A DNA stretch of 41,173 nt. Origin: Gnetum montanum. Lineage: Eukaryota > Streptophyta > Gnetopsida > Gnetales > Gnetaceae. The notes beneath the pieces were generated by a model. The model was not told where the DNA came from. It was given only the letters and a program-made list of their open reading frames with translations, and did no database searches. The DNA is taken from contig MNCI01001868.1 in NCBI GenBank assembly GCA_015680685.1, positions 510,176 to 551,348 of the forward strand, read 5' to 3'. Below are positions 33,444 through 41,173 of this stretch, piece after piece; within the stretch, counting starts at the first letter, position 1; each line of letters begins with the position of its first letter. Both the position numbers and the translations under genes were made by a program.

Positions 33444-33468
33444 TATACACACACACACACACACACAA
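33444..33468. repeat. TA/CA microsatellite, copy 2
   Basis: TATATACACACAC... is homologous to 20129-20162 but with fewer AC units. Confidence 0.9.
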
Positions 33469-33541
33469 TTATGCTTTAATTATTCATCATATGATATTAT
33501 GTTATTATGCTAACCCATTTTTTTAAAGTTTTGAACATCAC

Positions 33542-33554
33542 AAAAAGGGGAAGA
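33542..33554 (+). other. Polypurine tract of element C copy 2
   Basis: AAAAAGGGGAAGA directly precedes LTR 3, homologous to the tract at 20238-20249. Confidence 0.7.
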
Positions 33555-33555
33555 T

Positions 33556-34713
33556 TCTAGACTTTTTGGTATGTAAAAATATTGGAAAATGAAGAATGTA
33601 GAAAATGTGCTTGTTGGAATCTTGTAGGACTTGGAAAGACAAGAAAAAGATGATAGGAGCATTGTGAGGTCAAAACAAGATTTTAGATTATGTTAAGTAG
33701 AGATCATGACAAAGAGCAAGTTGAGACCAAACAGAAAGCTGAGTTTTCAATCTAATGTGCAAAGTCTCAATCGAGATCACAAGAATTTAAAGAAATCACA
33801 AGGATGCATGAAGTCTAGAATCTAAAAGAAGGTATTTTGGTATTTGCTAAAATTTTCCAAAATATCAGCAAACGTTCTAATGACTTAGACTCAAGTTTCA
33901 TACTAGATGCCCCACAGAAATAGGAGACATCCCAATTATTCTTAAGACATCCTAGATGGGATGTCTCATGTGAGATGTCACAATTTATAGTAGGATGTCC
34001 CACCTAAAAGCATAGAATATTAGTGAGACATCCCAAACACAAATAAGACATCCCAAGTAGCCATTTTCTAGCCATTTCATGAATTCCAATGATCATTTGA
34101 CAAGGATAGAGGTTATAATAGTATATTGGTGAAAAGGATAATCAATATTAACATGAATATTTATTCATTGTATACATCTTGTGAATTGATTTATCCTTTA
34201 ATTTTCTATATTTTGTGAATTATATTTTGTATTTTTAGATCCTTAAAGTAGGGAATTTGTAAAGTATAGTTACATTCTCTCTTTGATTCTATTTCTCCCT
34301 TTGTAAGTCCTACAGGGTCGATGTACTTCTTCTATGAAGGCATCCATTGAGCTTATCAAGACCTTGTAGTGTTAAGTGTATTTCTTAAGAGAAAACAATC
34401 CATGTGGAGATCACACCATTTTATAGGTTGTGAGATCCTTAAAACCAAATTTTGAGCTTGTTGGGATCTTAAGGGGTTGAGTGTGTTTCTTGAGAGAAAA
34501 CACTCCTGATGAAGCTCAAACTTTATATAGTTTATGATGTCCTTGAAATTACATTCTTGAGGGAAAAAAGTTTGGAGGTATGTATGGATTCTACCCTCTG
34601 AGTGTAAAAGTAACCAATTTTGGGAAGTGTATCAATTTAAGTGCAATTTTTGTTGTCTTGGTTGTTAAAATTTGAAAACTTATTTAATCTTCCTTTTAAG
34701 TTTTTGTTCCTTA
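33556..34713 (+). mobile_element. Element C: LTR 3
   Basis: Same layout as LTRs 1 and 2: GGATGTCCC/GGGATGTCTC motif cluster at about 33927-34060, mutated TATA box at 34111-34120, tandem 105-bp units (second from 34453), end TTCCTTA aligned to TCCTCA. The next bases are CATAC, resembling CAAAC before LTR 1, so the whole three-LTR array may share one target duplication. Confidence 0.8.
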
Positions 34714-35259
34714 CATACCTCTTAGGATAGAGCCTCCTTGGGTTATTAATTTTGATTTCTTCTTTTGGATTTTTATTATATGCCTTTCTAGAACATAATA
34801 GCCTTATAGGCCTTTCCTCCTTGGATGTAATTTCCTTAGCTTCAACTTACATGCATCTTGGATTACAAACAATAATGCCACTTGGGCTACAAACATTGTG
34901 AAACATTTTTGTGAAAAATTGATAGAATTGCCATCTTTAAACACCTATGAAGGACTTGACATAGAAGCATTTGGATCCATCCCTTATCATATTTCTTCAT
35001 GAATTACAATAATGAATCACAACCAATGACTTTGAACTCCATAAAGAAAAAATTTAATTACAAATATTGAGGGGAATTAGAAAGATGAGAAACAACTCCT
35101 TCAAAATAGTATGTCGTAGACATTTAATCACATTGCATCATAACAAATTTTAACAAATGGATGATCTCATCATCAAATTTATTTACCTCATAAAAATAAT
35201 TATGCCTCATACTTTAAATTCATATTACCACATTAACATATCTATAAGAAAAACATTAA
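34714..35259 (-). mobile_element. Element R: 5' internal sequence
   Basis: AT-rich sequence between the third C LTR and R's primer binding site. No coding domain was recognised. With the short remnant at 15410-15564 it makes R's internal region about 0.7 kb once the C composite is removed, so R looks non-autonomous or internally deleted. Confidence 0.45.
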
Positions 35260-35271
35260 GATTTGATACCA
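35260..35271 (-). other. Primer binding site of element R
   Basis: The minus strand reads TGGTATCAAATC, one base after the LTR end ...CTCCAACA. It matches the initiator tRNA-Met site TGGTATCAGAGC at 10 of 12 positions. It fixes R on the minus strand with its 5' LTR to the right. Confidence 0.65.
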
Positions 35272-35272
35272 C

Positions 35273-36755
35273 TGTTGGAGATCAATAGTAGAAGATATGT
35301 AAAAAAATCACAAACAAAAATTCCGAAGATTCAAACCCTAATAATAAGATATTAGTGACATATTTTACTATATCACTAGACATAATTTAGGACAACTAGA
35401 ATCAAGATCCTTCTTCTCCTTACTAATATTTTTTACTAGGACAAGATGGCCACAAGAAGCTCTCTATAATTTCCTACAAACATATTAATTTAGATCACTA
35501 GAGTGATATGGAGTGAGATGAAAATATTCTATATTGATTGGAATAGTTGGAGCTATAGTAGATGATATATTTAATACTTCAAATCATCAAGATTTGGGGA
35601 TATAGATTCTCATTATTGGAGTCTATATGGATCAATATCCTAAACACTGATATCAATTGGTATCATTGGAATCTATATCAATTGATATGATAGTGATTCG
35701 TATTGATTGAATCTATGCCCAATAATATGACCTATAACTCAAAAAATAAATGTCCAAAACAAGATTTATTTAAGGAAAAATAACATTAAATATTCTCCAA
35801 ATTTTGGCCACAGAGCCATGATAGATTAGATACTAATAAAATCCTCTAAAAAAATACATACAGTTGGATTTGATATGCCATGCAAATTAACTACAAGACT
35901 TATACATTTAAATTAATTGTACATGGCTTCTATGAAAATGGGTAGGAAACATGACACTGAATTCATCATTGTATGGACATGGAAACATGAATAAAATGTC
36001 TAGACCTATATTATATCTTCTAAACAAATTATAGGCTCAAACATTCTTGATATTGGAGGTCAAATTAAACATCATTTTATCAATAACATAGGGCTTAAGC
36101 ATGATCTTAAATGCCCTTCATTCTGAAACATAAATTCTAAATATAATTGCCTCATAATGCTAAAAAATCTCCAAAAATTTCTATCTACTTATTAGAGGTA
36201 AAAACATGAATAAAGCTCATAACTTAAGGGCTCTTATGCCTACATACATTTCATTAAATACTTTCATAAAAATCATTCATGAAAACAATTAAGGTATGAA
36301 CATGGAAGATAAAACATAATATTAAATTGAAATTCACCATCTCATTGGATGCATGAAAGAGCCTACTTCATCTTCAATCTTTGTTAGAAAATTAGTGAAA
36401 ATAATTTTGGGAATGTGAGCCATTTGTGAGAAAAGTATGAGAATTATTATGAGAAGTGGGGCTTGTAAAATTCATGTTGGGAGAGATGGATTATGAGATA
36501 GTTGGCTACAAGAATGTGAGAAAATTGGGTACCTACACTTTGGCAACTAGTCAAATAGATAAAAGATAAAGCAAGAGATGAGAAAGAAAATATTTATTTC
36601 ATTCATCTTAAAATTCTCATTGCTTGATTATTTGTTTAAAATGAGGCTTATGGCCTCTATTTATAGCTTGAGGATTGGAGAGTTCTTACAACACCTCTTC
36701 ATGTTGAATAAACTTTTCTCTTTTTTGTTCTCTTTTCTATCATAAACTAAGCTAT
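35273..36755 (-). mobile_element. Element R: right LTR (5' LTR), cut by element H
   Basis: Direct-repeat partner of 13322-14760. It starts TGTTGGAGATC in plus coordinates and has the minus-strand TATA box GCTATAAATAGAGG at 36655-36668. At AAGCTAT (ending 36755) the GH LTR begins, while the left R LTR continues AAGCTATTCTAAGG, so H is inserted in R's U3. The duplicated GCTAT (36751-36755) should reappear beyond the right end of H, outside the window. Confidence 0.7.
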
Positions 36756-37102
36756 TGATGAGTGGCGAGGTACCCCTACACTCAACCATACGAAACGAGC
36801 GTCGCACGCGCGATCCGGTCGAACTCCGCAGATGGACTAGTTGTGGTATCTAGATAGTTAGCCTTAGGTCGCAGTTCGCTGTCTTCCCATCTAGACTAGT
36901 TTTGCATATGTCACGTATGGTTTAGTCTAGATGAGGTGTATGATGTGTCCTAATTCTAATGCTACTCCTGATGGCAGTGGAAAATAATATTTAACTAAAT
37001 CTAAGCTAAGAGGAAAAGGGTAAGAAAATCTAATCTAGCCTAAGTGCGACGAGCAACCGATTCCTTGATCAACCGTACACATCTTGGACTTCGTGCACGA
37101 CT

Positions 37103-37228
37103 GCCACTGGGACTACCAAGCATAGGCCTAGGTACGCCACTGGGATTACCAAGCGCAGACCCCAAATACGCCACTGGGTTACCAAGCGTAGATCCCCCTA
37201 GCTACACCACTGGGCTACCAAGCAGTCA
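37103..37228. repeat. 33-36-bp tandem repeat in H LTR
   Basis: Units starting at 37103, 37136, 37170 and a partial one at about 37206 share CACTGGG-TACCAAGC. Other GH LTRs have only one or two such stretches (for example ACTGGGTTGCC near 22079), so this copy has expanded. Confidence 0.8.
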
Positions 37229-37616
37229 CACTTAAATGCTCGTAATCAAGTCGAACTCGTTCCGCTTCTAGGAGTTTAGGGTTGAGAGACTAATCGCGAT
37301 AAGTAACCGATTCCTTAACTAGCCGTACACACCCGTAGATGCTCGTAGTCAAGTCGTACTTACACCGCGCTATGAAAGCAATAAATAACATGAAATAAAT
37401 AACAATAAATAAACTAAGTGAATGCTGCAATGATGAAGTAATCTCGATCTTTATTGCCGGTCATGTGCGTGTCCAAGTACGGCACACTCGAATAAAGACA
37501 CCGTACAATCACATTCACCACACTGCGGGCAGACACGGGAAAATTCTAACTCTGGAGGGATCAAACTGCCAGAGCTTCACTACCTAAAACTGGGATCCCC
37601 GAATAAGGGAGAGCCG

Positions 37617-37630
37617 CCTCTTATTTATAG
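37617..37630 (-). promoter_or_regulatory. TATA box of H LTR
   Basis: The minus strand reads CTATAAATAAGAGG, 14 bp from the first palindrome module. The box is identical in the solo LTR. Confidence 0.65.
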
Positions 37631-37643
37631 ACATGGCGGCGGA

Positions 37644-37782
37644 CTGCGATATCGCGTACGCGATATCGCAGGGAAGGACGCGATATCGTGTACGCGATAT
37701 CGCGGGGGATGCGATATCGCGTGGGACGCGATATCGCGTACGCGATATCGCGGCCCATGATACATCGCATACGCGATATCGC
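37644..37782. repeat. CpG palindrome array of H LTR
   Basis: Eight GATATC cores, mostly within CGCGATATCGCG. Two perfect long palindromes, each made of two modules facing each other across GTAC, occur: 28 bp at 37644-37671 and 26 bp at 37727-37752. The left LTR at 1-210 lacks the second pair, so the array changes by whole modules. Confidence 0.9.
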
Positions 37783-37816
37783 GGCTCATGATACAACGCG
37801 GCCCATGATACAACAT

Positions 37817-37858
37817 GGGTGCCTTAACGTGGGTGCCTTAACGTGGGTGCCTTAAGGC
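37817..37858. repeat. Three 14-bp repeats GGGTGCCTTAACGT
   Basis: Units start at 37817, 37831 and 37845, the last ending in AAGGC. The LTR at 1-210 has two. Confidence 0.85.
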
Positions 37859-37893
37859 GACCGCCAGCACTATGAGCAATTCAGGTCTCATCA

Positions 37894-37905
37894 TACCCCC
37901 ACGAC
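37894..37905 (-). other. Polypurine tract of element H
   Basis: The minus strand reads GTCGTGGGGGTA directly before the LTR start TGATGAG. Its reading frame would give SRGG, as when the tract overlaps the end of a retroelement ORF. Confidence 0.65.
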
Positions 37906-37962
37906 TGAATGAAAACTCGTCCTCGAGTTACAGTGATTACACAGTCGATAGGTATGGGATTA

Positions 37963-38487
37963 TTAAGAGGAAAAAATGGGATGATGCCGCAGTGTGGGAA
38001 GAAAACAAAACAAAGACACAACACACAGAATATTTACAAAAATTTGGAACTCATGTAGTTCCTGGTGGCGATGACTCCTCCATAGGTGTCTTTCCCTTTT
38101 CTTGTGCTCCAGGTCTGGGATTTGATAGCATTGAAGTACAGCCTGGAGTTTCTCCTCTTGTAAGGCCTTGAGTGCCTTGGCATGCATGTAAGTTTGCACT
38201 TGTGCCATAGAGGCAACCCAGAAAGCCTTCTCTTTTTCTTCTGCCACCCTTTTATTCTCTGTCAATAGTTTATTAAGTTGCTCAGTTCTGAAAGTGTCCA
38301 GCTGGTTCTGAGCAACCTTTGGCCCTGTATTCGGAAGGTTTAATACTTCCAGAATGGCTTGAACAGAGAAATCAATAGTCACACCACAATTGTTAACTAT
38401 GGTGCCTTCTTCTTTGTTGTGCCAAAATTGGTACATTTCCCCTAAGTACCAGGCACTGCTTTCAGAGAGGGTATCTCCTGCTTCTGC
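37963..38487 (-). CDS. Unrecognised ORF in element H 3' region, coiled-coil-like
   Basis: An open frame of 174 codons after a TAG at 38488-38490; the first Met is at 38436 (157 residues). The middle is rich in Glu, Lys, Ala, Gln and Leu (LNKLLTENKRVAEEKEK, ALKALQEEKLQA) and probably forms a coiled coil; the end has a short hydrophobic stretch (IFVNILCVVSLFCFL). It matches no gag, pol or env motif I know. It lies between H's polymerase-less internal region and the 3' LTR, where plant gypsy elements sometimes carry extra ORFs. Confidence 0.4.
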   Translation of the reverse strand, partial: AEAGDTLSESSAWYLGEMYQFWHNKEEGTIVNNCGVTIDFSVQAILEVLNLPNTGPKVAQNQLDTFRTEQLNKLLTENKRVAEEKEKAFWVASMAQVQTYMHAKALKALQEEKLQAVLQCYQIPDLEHKKRERHLWRSHRHQELHEFQIFVNILCVVSLFCFLPTLRHHPIFSS

Positions 38488-38666
38488 CTACCCAAACCGT
38501 ACGGTAGGAGGATCTTCTTGATGAAAGTTGAATGATTGTTCCTCCTGTTCTGCATGTTGTCTGGTAGGATTGTGTCTTCCACCTCTCTGAGATCATTCGA
38601 TCGCACCTTGAGCAGGACCTTCCTGTTGTCCGCATTTCGGGACCATCTGCAATCACACGGGACCAA
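38442..38666 (-). CDS. Unrecognised short ORF upstream of the coiled-coil ORF
   Basis: A 74-codon frame starting MVPCDCRWSRNADNRKVLL and continuing KVRSNDLREVEDTILPD. It overlaps the coiled-coil frame at 38442-38487 in another frame, so the two could be one ORF split by a frameshift. No family recognised. Confidence 0.35.
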   Translation of the reverse strand: MVPCDCRWSRNADNRKVLLKVRSNDLREVEDTILPDNMQNRRNNHSTFIKKILLPYGLGRQKQEIPSLKAVPGT

Positions 38667-40537
38667 TTGTTAGTAAGGTTGTTACCAAAGTTAGGTTATA
38701 CCTTACTGCTTGCCTTAATAGATTTACTTTATTTCCGTGTGATGTTAATTATTAGAAGAACATGTCCCCGAAAGATTATAATGCTGAGTCCTCTTTGCTT
38801 AGGTGGTTTCCCAATTTAATTTTCTGGTATAGCTAAGGGGATGAAATTGTTTTTGACACATTCGAATCTTAATTTTAGAACTAATTACCCTTAAAGATGT
38901 CCTTCGGGCGATGATGAATTTCAAAAAATGTATGTGCTATTCGGCATGGACAAAAAATTTATATGCTATTTAGCATGTACCCTCTCCCCCACGACTAAGC
39001 TGAACACTCCGGGTTCAAGTAGGTTCAAACGGAATGAAAATCGGAGTACCAGCAAGCGAGTTATGGATATGAAAGCAAGGGACGTGCACTCGCAAGTCGT
39101 AGAGAGAAATTTGAAAAACTTCCCCTGTGTGAACAGTTGTAAATAATGTTGATTAGCACAGGGGGGTCATGTATATATTGAAGTGAGGGCACTTAGAGAA
39201 TGTACCGAATTTTTTTTATATGTTTTTGAAATTAAACATTGTAAACTAAGGACATCTGGACGATTATTAAAGGGTTCCAGGGTAATTCAACTAGTTCTGA
39301 AGGCACGAAAATTATGATGGTGTGGAATTTATCAATAAGGACCTCAGATGGTAGAGAAAAAGGCTATGTGATGGTAATAAGGGAAAGAAAATCAATTGAA
39401 AAATTAAGCTGAGGGTAAGAAATTGTGTGTTCTAGCTAGAGAATTAATGAAGATTACAACAAAATTACACAAGTGGGTCCTCCCCAAAGCAGGTTTCAAC
39501 CTATTATGCCCTTGTGTAATCACACTTAAAGTGTCCGTGGGCACTAGAAGGGTTAAATGTAATCTGCACTAACTCCACAAAACACACACATGTAAATATC
39601 ACCGGAATGAGATGAAAATTTTATGTTACACGGGACACGAGCTACAATTACACGAACAGTGAGATGAGACGGAGTAGAGAAAGGGATCGTAGAGATCGGG
39701 ACATGAGGTATCTAACTCAGGGTACAATGAATCCTGCGTGTAAAGCATGGTTAATGTGTCATTAACCCATCGTTCCAAGATCAGGACCAAGTCCATCCTT
39801 CTAAACAGTGACATCGCATTGTTTCATCCCATGATGAACAACTATGAGAGTACCATAACAACAAGGCGTACGATCACTTGGCGTTTAGTACAAGGGAGGA
39901 GTGATTTTTGTTTTATGGCACTTCTTTTTCTTTTCTTCTTTTCTCTCTTTTTTTTTCACTTTACTGAATCCAGAGAAGCCGCCAACCTTCAGGCATGGGT
40001 GCATGTCTTTCCAGTGGGACCCCCTAGAACAGCGTTTGATTTTCGAGTGCCCTTTTGATTACTCTTACTCCCATTTTTCATTAGATCTACAAGGATCTTA
40101 GTACAACCATATTGCATGATAACTCCCACAGATGTCACCAAAGAGAATCCACAAGTCCCCTTGATGTCACACCCTAATCATTCCCTCTTGGTCCATCCTT
40201 CTTCATTCTGGGTACAATGAACACAAAATTAATTTTAAGTTTTAGAAATTTCAAGAATATCACTGTACCCTCGAACAGAACCTCTTTATTTATAGAGTGG
40301 ATGAGTGGGTGTAGTGGGCTCACTGTTTCAAATAATTGATCACTCATGACTTAATAACATAAAACACATCTCAACCAACGATCCACATGAGTGTTTTATT
40401 CGTAGATGAGATTACTTACAAAAACATGAAAATACAAACACACAAAAAGATAAAACAAAAAAGTTAAAAGATGAAAAACTGGAAAACAAAAAGTTGCAAA
40501 ATTAAAGAAAATTAAAAACATTTATTAATCCTGCTTG
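38667..40537 (-). mobile_element. Element H: non-coding internal region
   Basis: No gene recognised. It holds a second polypurine-tract-like motif (minus strand TAGTCGTGGGGG, 38986-38997) and stretches shared with element G (GTGGGTCCTCCCCAAAG at 39472-39488; CCCCTTGATGTCACACCC near 40157 against 23824). An A-rich, K-rich-looking stretch at 40420-40530 also has its counterpart in G at 24120-24240. Confidence 0.55.
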
Positions 40538-41173
40538 TTACTGAAATGGGGGATATCCCCCATAACTAAACGGTTGAGTATGGCAAGGATTAATAAATGA
40601 AGAATGAGGATCCGTGCATATTGGAATTATTGACACCGGTCCAAACTTATCCCCTTGGATTTTACGCACTTTGTAATAAACACAGTGGGGCACTTCATAC
40701 GATGTAGTTCCCGGATAACGAGTTGACCCACTATGATATTTGTGACCGTTAGATGGTATGCAAGGATTGGGATGATGCCTCCCATGGTTGTGTTCATTGG
40801 GCCTTGTGGTTGTTGGAGTGTTAGTTAATGGCCCTGATAAAGTTACATGAGGCGCTGGGTTCGAAGGTAAGGATGCACCACATTGTTGGACTTGTGCTGG
40901 GTTGGAAGATGCAGTGGCCTTAGAGTTATGCTGTCCCTTCCTACAGCCGTGTTTGAAGAAAGGACATCTTTGATGTTGAGGAGGCTCTTCACCGTAATTA
41001 GTAGCAGCAGCACAAGTGTTGTTCGTGGGTTGCGGTGGTACAAACACCTGAGGAACAGTTGGTGGCATTGTGGAAGGAGGGAAAGGATAAGAATATTGAA
41101 AGTTGGGAGGAGGATAAGATGCACAAGGTGGTGGTTGTGTTGGAGGTACGGGTTGATGGTATTGTGAAGAATG
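40538..41173 (-). CDS. Element H: Pro-rich ORF, gag/protease-end counterpart, cut by window edge
   Basis: An open frame of at least 211 residues continuing beyond the right edge. It starts in view with QYHQPVPPTQPPPCASYPPP, continues VPQVFVPPQP, CPFFKHGCRKGQHNSK, a His/Asn/Pro-rich stretch, and ends HTQPFSYGGYPPFQ. Element G has a Pro-rich linker, RRPFF, and an end PFQFSHGGDGHLC at the same places, but here the retropepsin domain (DSG) between them is missing. There are no stops, unlike in G. It is probably the C-terminal part of a gag polyprotein. Confidence 0.55.
   Translation of the reverse strand, partial: HSSQYHQPVPPTQPPPCASYPPPNFQYSYPFPPSTMPPTVPQVFVPPQPTNNTCAAATNYGEEPPQHQRCPFFKHGCRKGQHNSKATASSNPAQVQQCGASLPSNPAPHVTLSGPLTNTPTTTRPNEHNHGRHHPNPCIPSNGHKYHSGSTRYPGTTSYEVPHCVYYKVRKIQGDKFGPVSIIPICTDPHSSFINPCHTQPFSYGGYPPFQ

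Larger units (their letters stand above)
36756..37893 (-). mobile_element. Element H: 3' LTR of GH family
   Basis: 1,138 bp. On the minus strand it starts TGATGAGACCTGAATTGC and ends GGTACCTCGCCACTCATCA. U3 holds the three-unit GGGTGCCTTAACGT repeat, CCCATGATACAAC repeats, and eight GATATC palindrome modules (37644-37782), then TATA box CTATAAATAAGAGG at 37617-37630. The downstream part holds a 33-36-bp tandem repeat. CpGs are nearly intact. A polypurine tract lies just to the right, so this is the 3' LTR and the internal region runs towards the window's right end. Confidence 0.9.

Noticed and set aside
37646-37782. CAMTA-type CGCG boxes in the palindrome array
   Set aside because: Most sites read ACGCGA or TCGCGG, which do not fit the (A/C/G)CGCG(C/G/T) consensus on either strand.
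37584-37816. Minus ORFs rich in Arg/Tyr/Ser across the palindrome array
   Set aside because: They are translations of the repeated CGCGATATCGCG modules in LTR U3, not proteins.
1-37893. GH LTRs at 1-210 and 36756-37893 as the two ends of one giant element
   Set aside because: The sequence right of 210 is copia pol with no primer binding site or polypurine tract, and H's internal region lies to the right of its LTR, so these are separate insertions.

Overview
The window looks like intergenic DNA from a large, repeat-rich plant nuclear genome, probably a seed plant; the species cannot be told from the sequence. It is mostly AT-rich, and I found no intact host gene, rRNA or tRNA. Almost everything recognisable is LTR retrotransposon DNA, much of it nested. 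The signs are copia pol and gag pieces, gypsy gag/protease, tRNA-type primer binding sites, TG...CA LTRs with TATA boxes, and 5-bp target site duplications (TSDs).

Left block (1-7000). A decayed copia element on the minus strand ('P') reads RNase H - reverse transcriptase - integrase - zinc knuckle - gag from left to right. A 2,843-bp solo LTR (1365-4207, TSD GAATC) splits its reverse transcriptase. An LTR of a second gypsy-like family ('GH') abuts its RNase H end at 210/211. Positions 7000-13321 are unassigned AT-rich DNA.

Right block (13322-41173) is a nest. The outer layer is a minus-strand element 'R' with long LTRs (13322 onward and 35273-36755+) and a tRNA-iMet-type primer binding site. 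Inside it lies a plus-strand tandem element 'C' with three LTRs and two internal regions (15565-34713), the arrangement expected from unequal recombination. Each C internal region carries a copia-type gag and a second ORF resembling the putative plant transposon protein family, with no recognisable pol. The second C copy holds a 6.8-kb non-autonomous gypsy element G (21709-28506, minus strand, TSD ATTAT, gag plus protease only) and a solo GH LTR (31749-32707, TSD AGTAG). The right R LTR is broken by GH element H (LTR 36756-37893), whose internal region runs off the window end.

The most unusual signals are four. (1) A CpG-rich palindromic array (GCGATATCGC modules) sits just upstream of the TATA box in every GH LTR, with module number differing between copies. 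(2) Element G keeps one 1,130-codon gag-protease frame with about 21 in-frame stops and no net frameshift, so it decayed by substitution only. (3) The C elements form an LTR-int-LTR-int-LTR tandem, and their two ORF2 copies share stop codons. (4) The GH elements carry repeated internal copies of the polypurine-tract-like motif. All calls rest on reading the sequence by eye; no database search was run.
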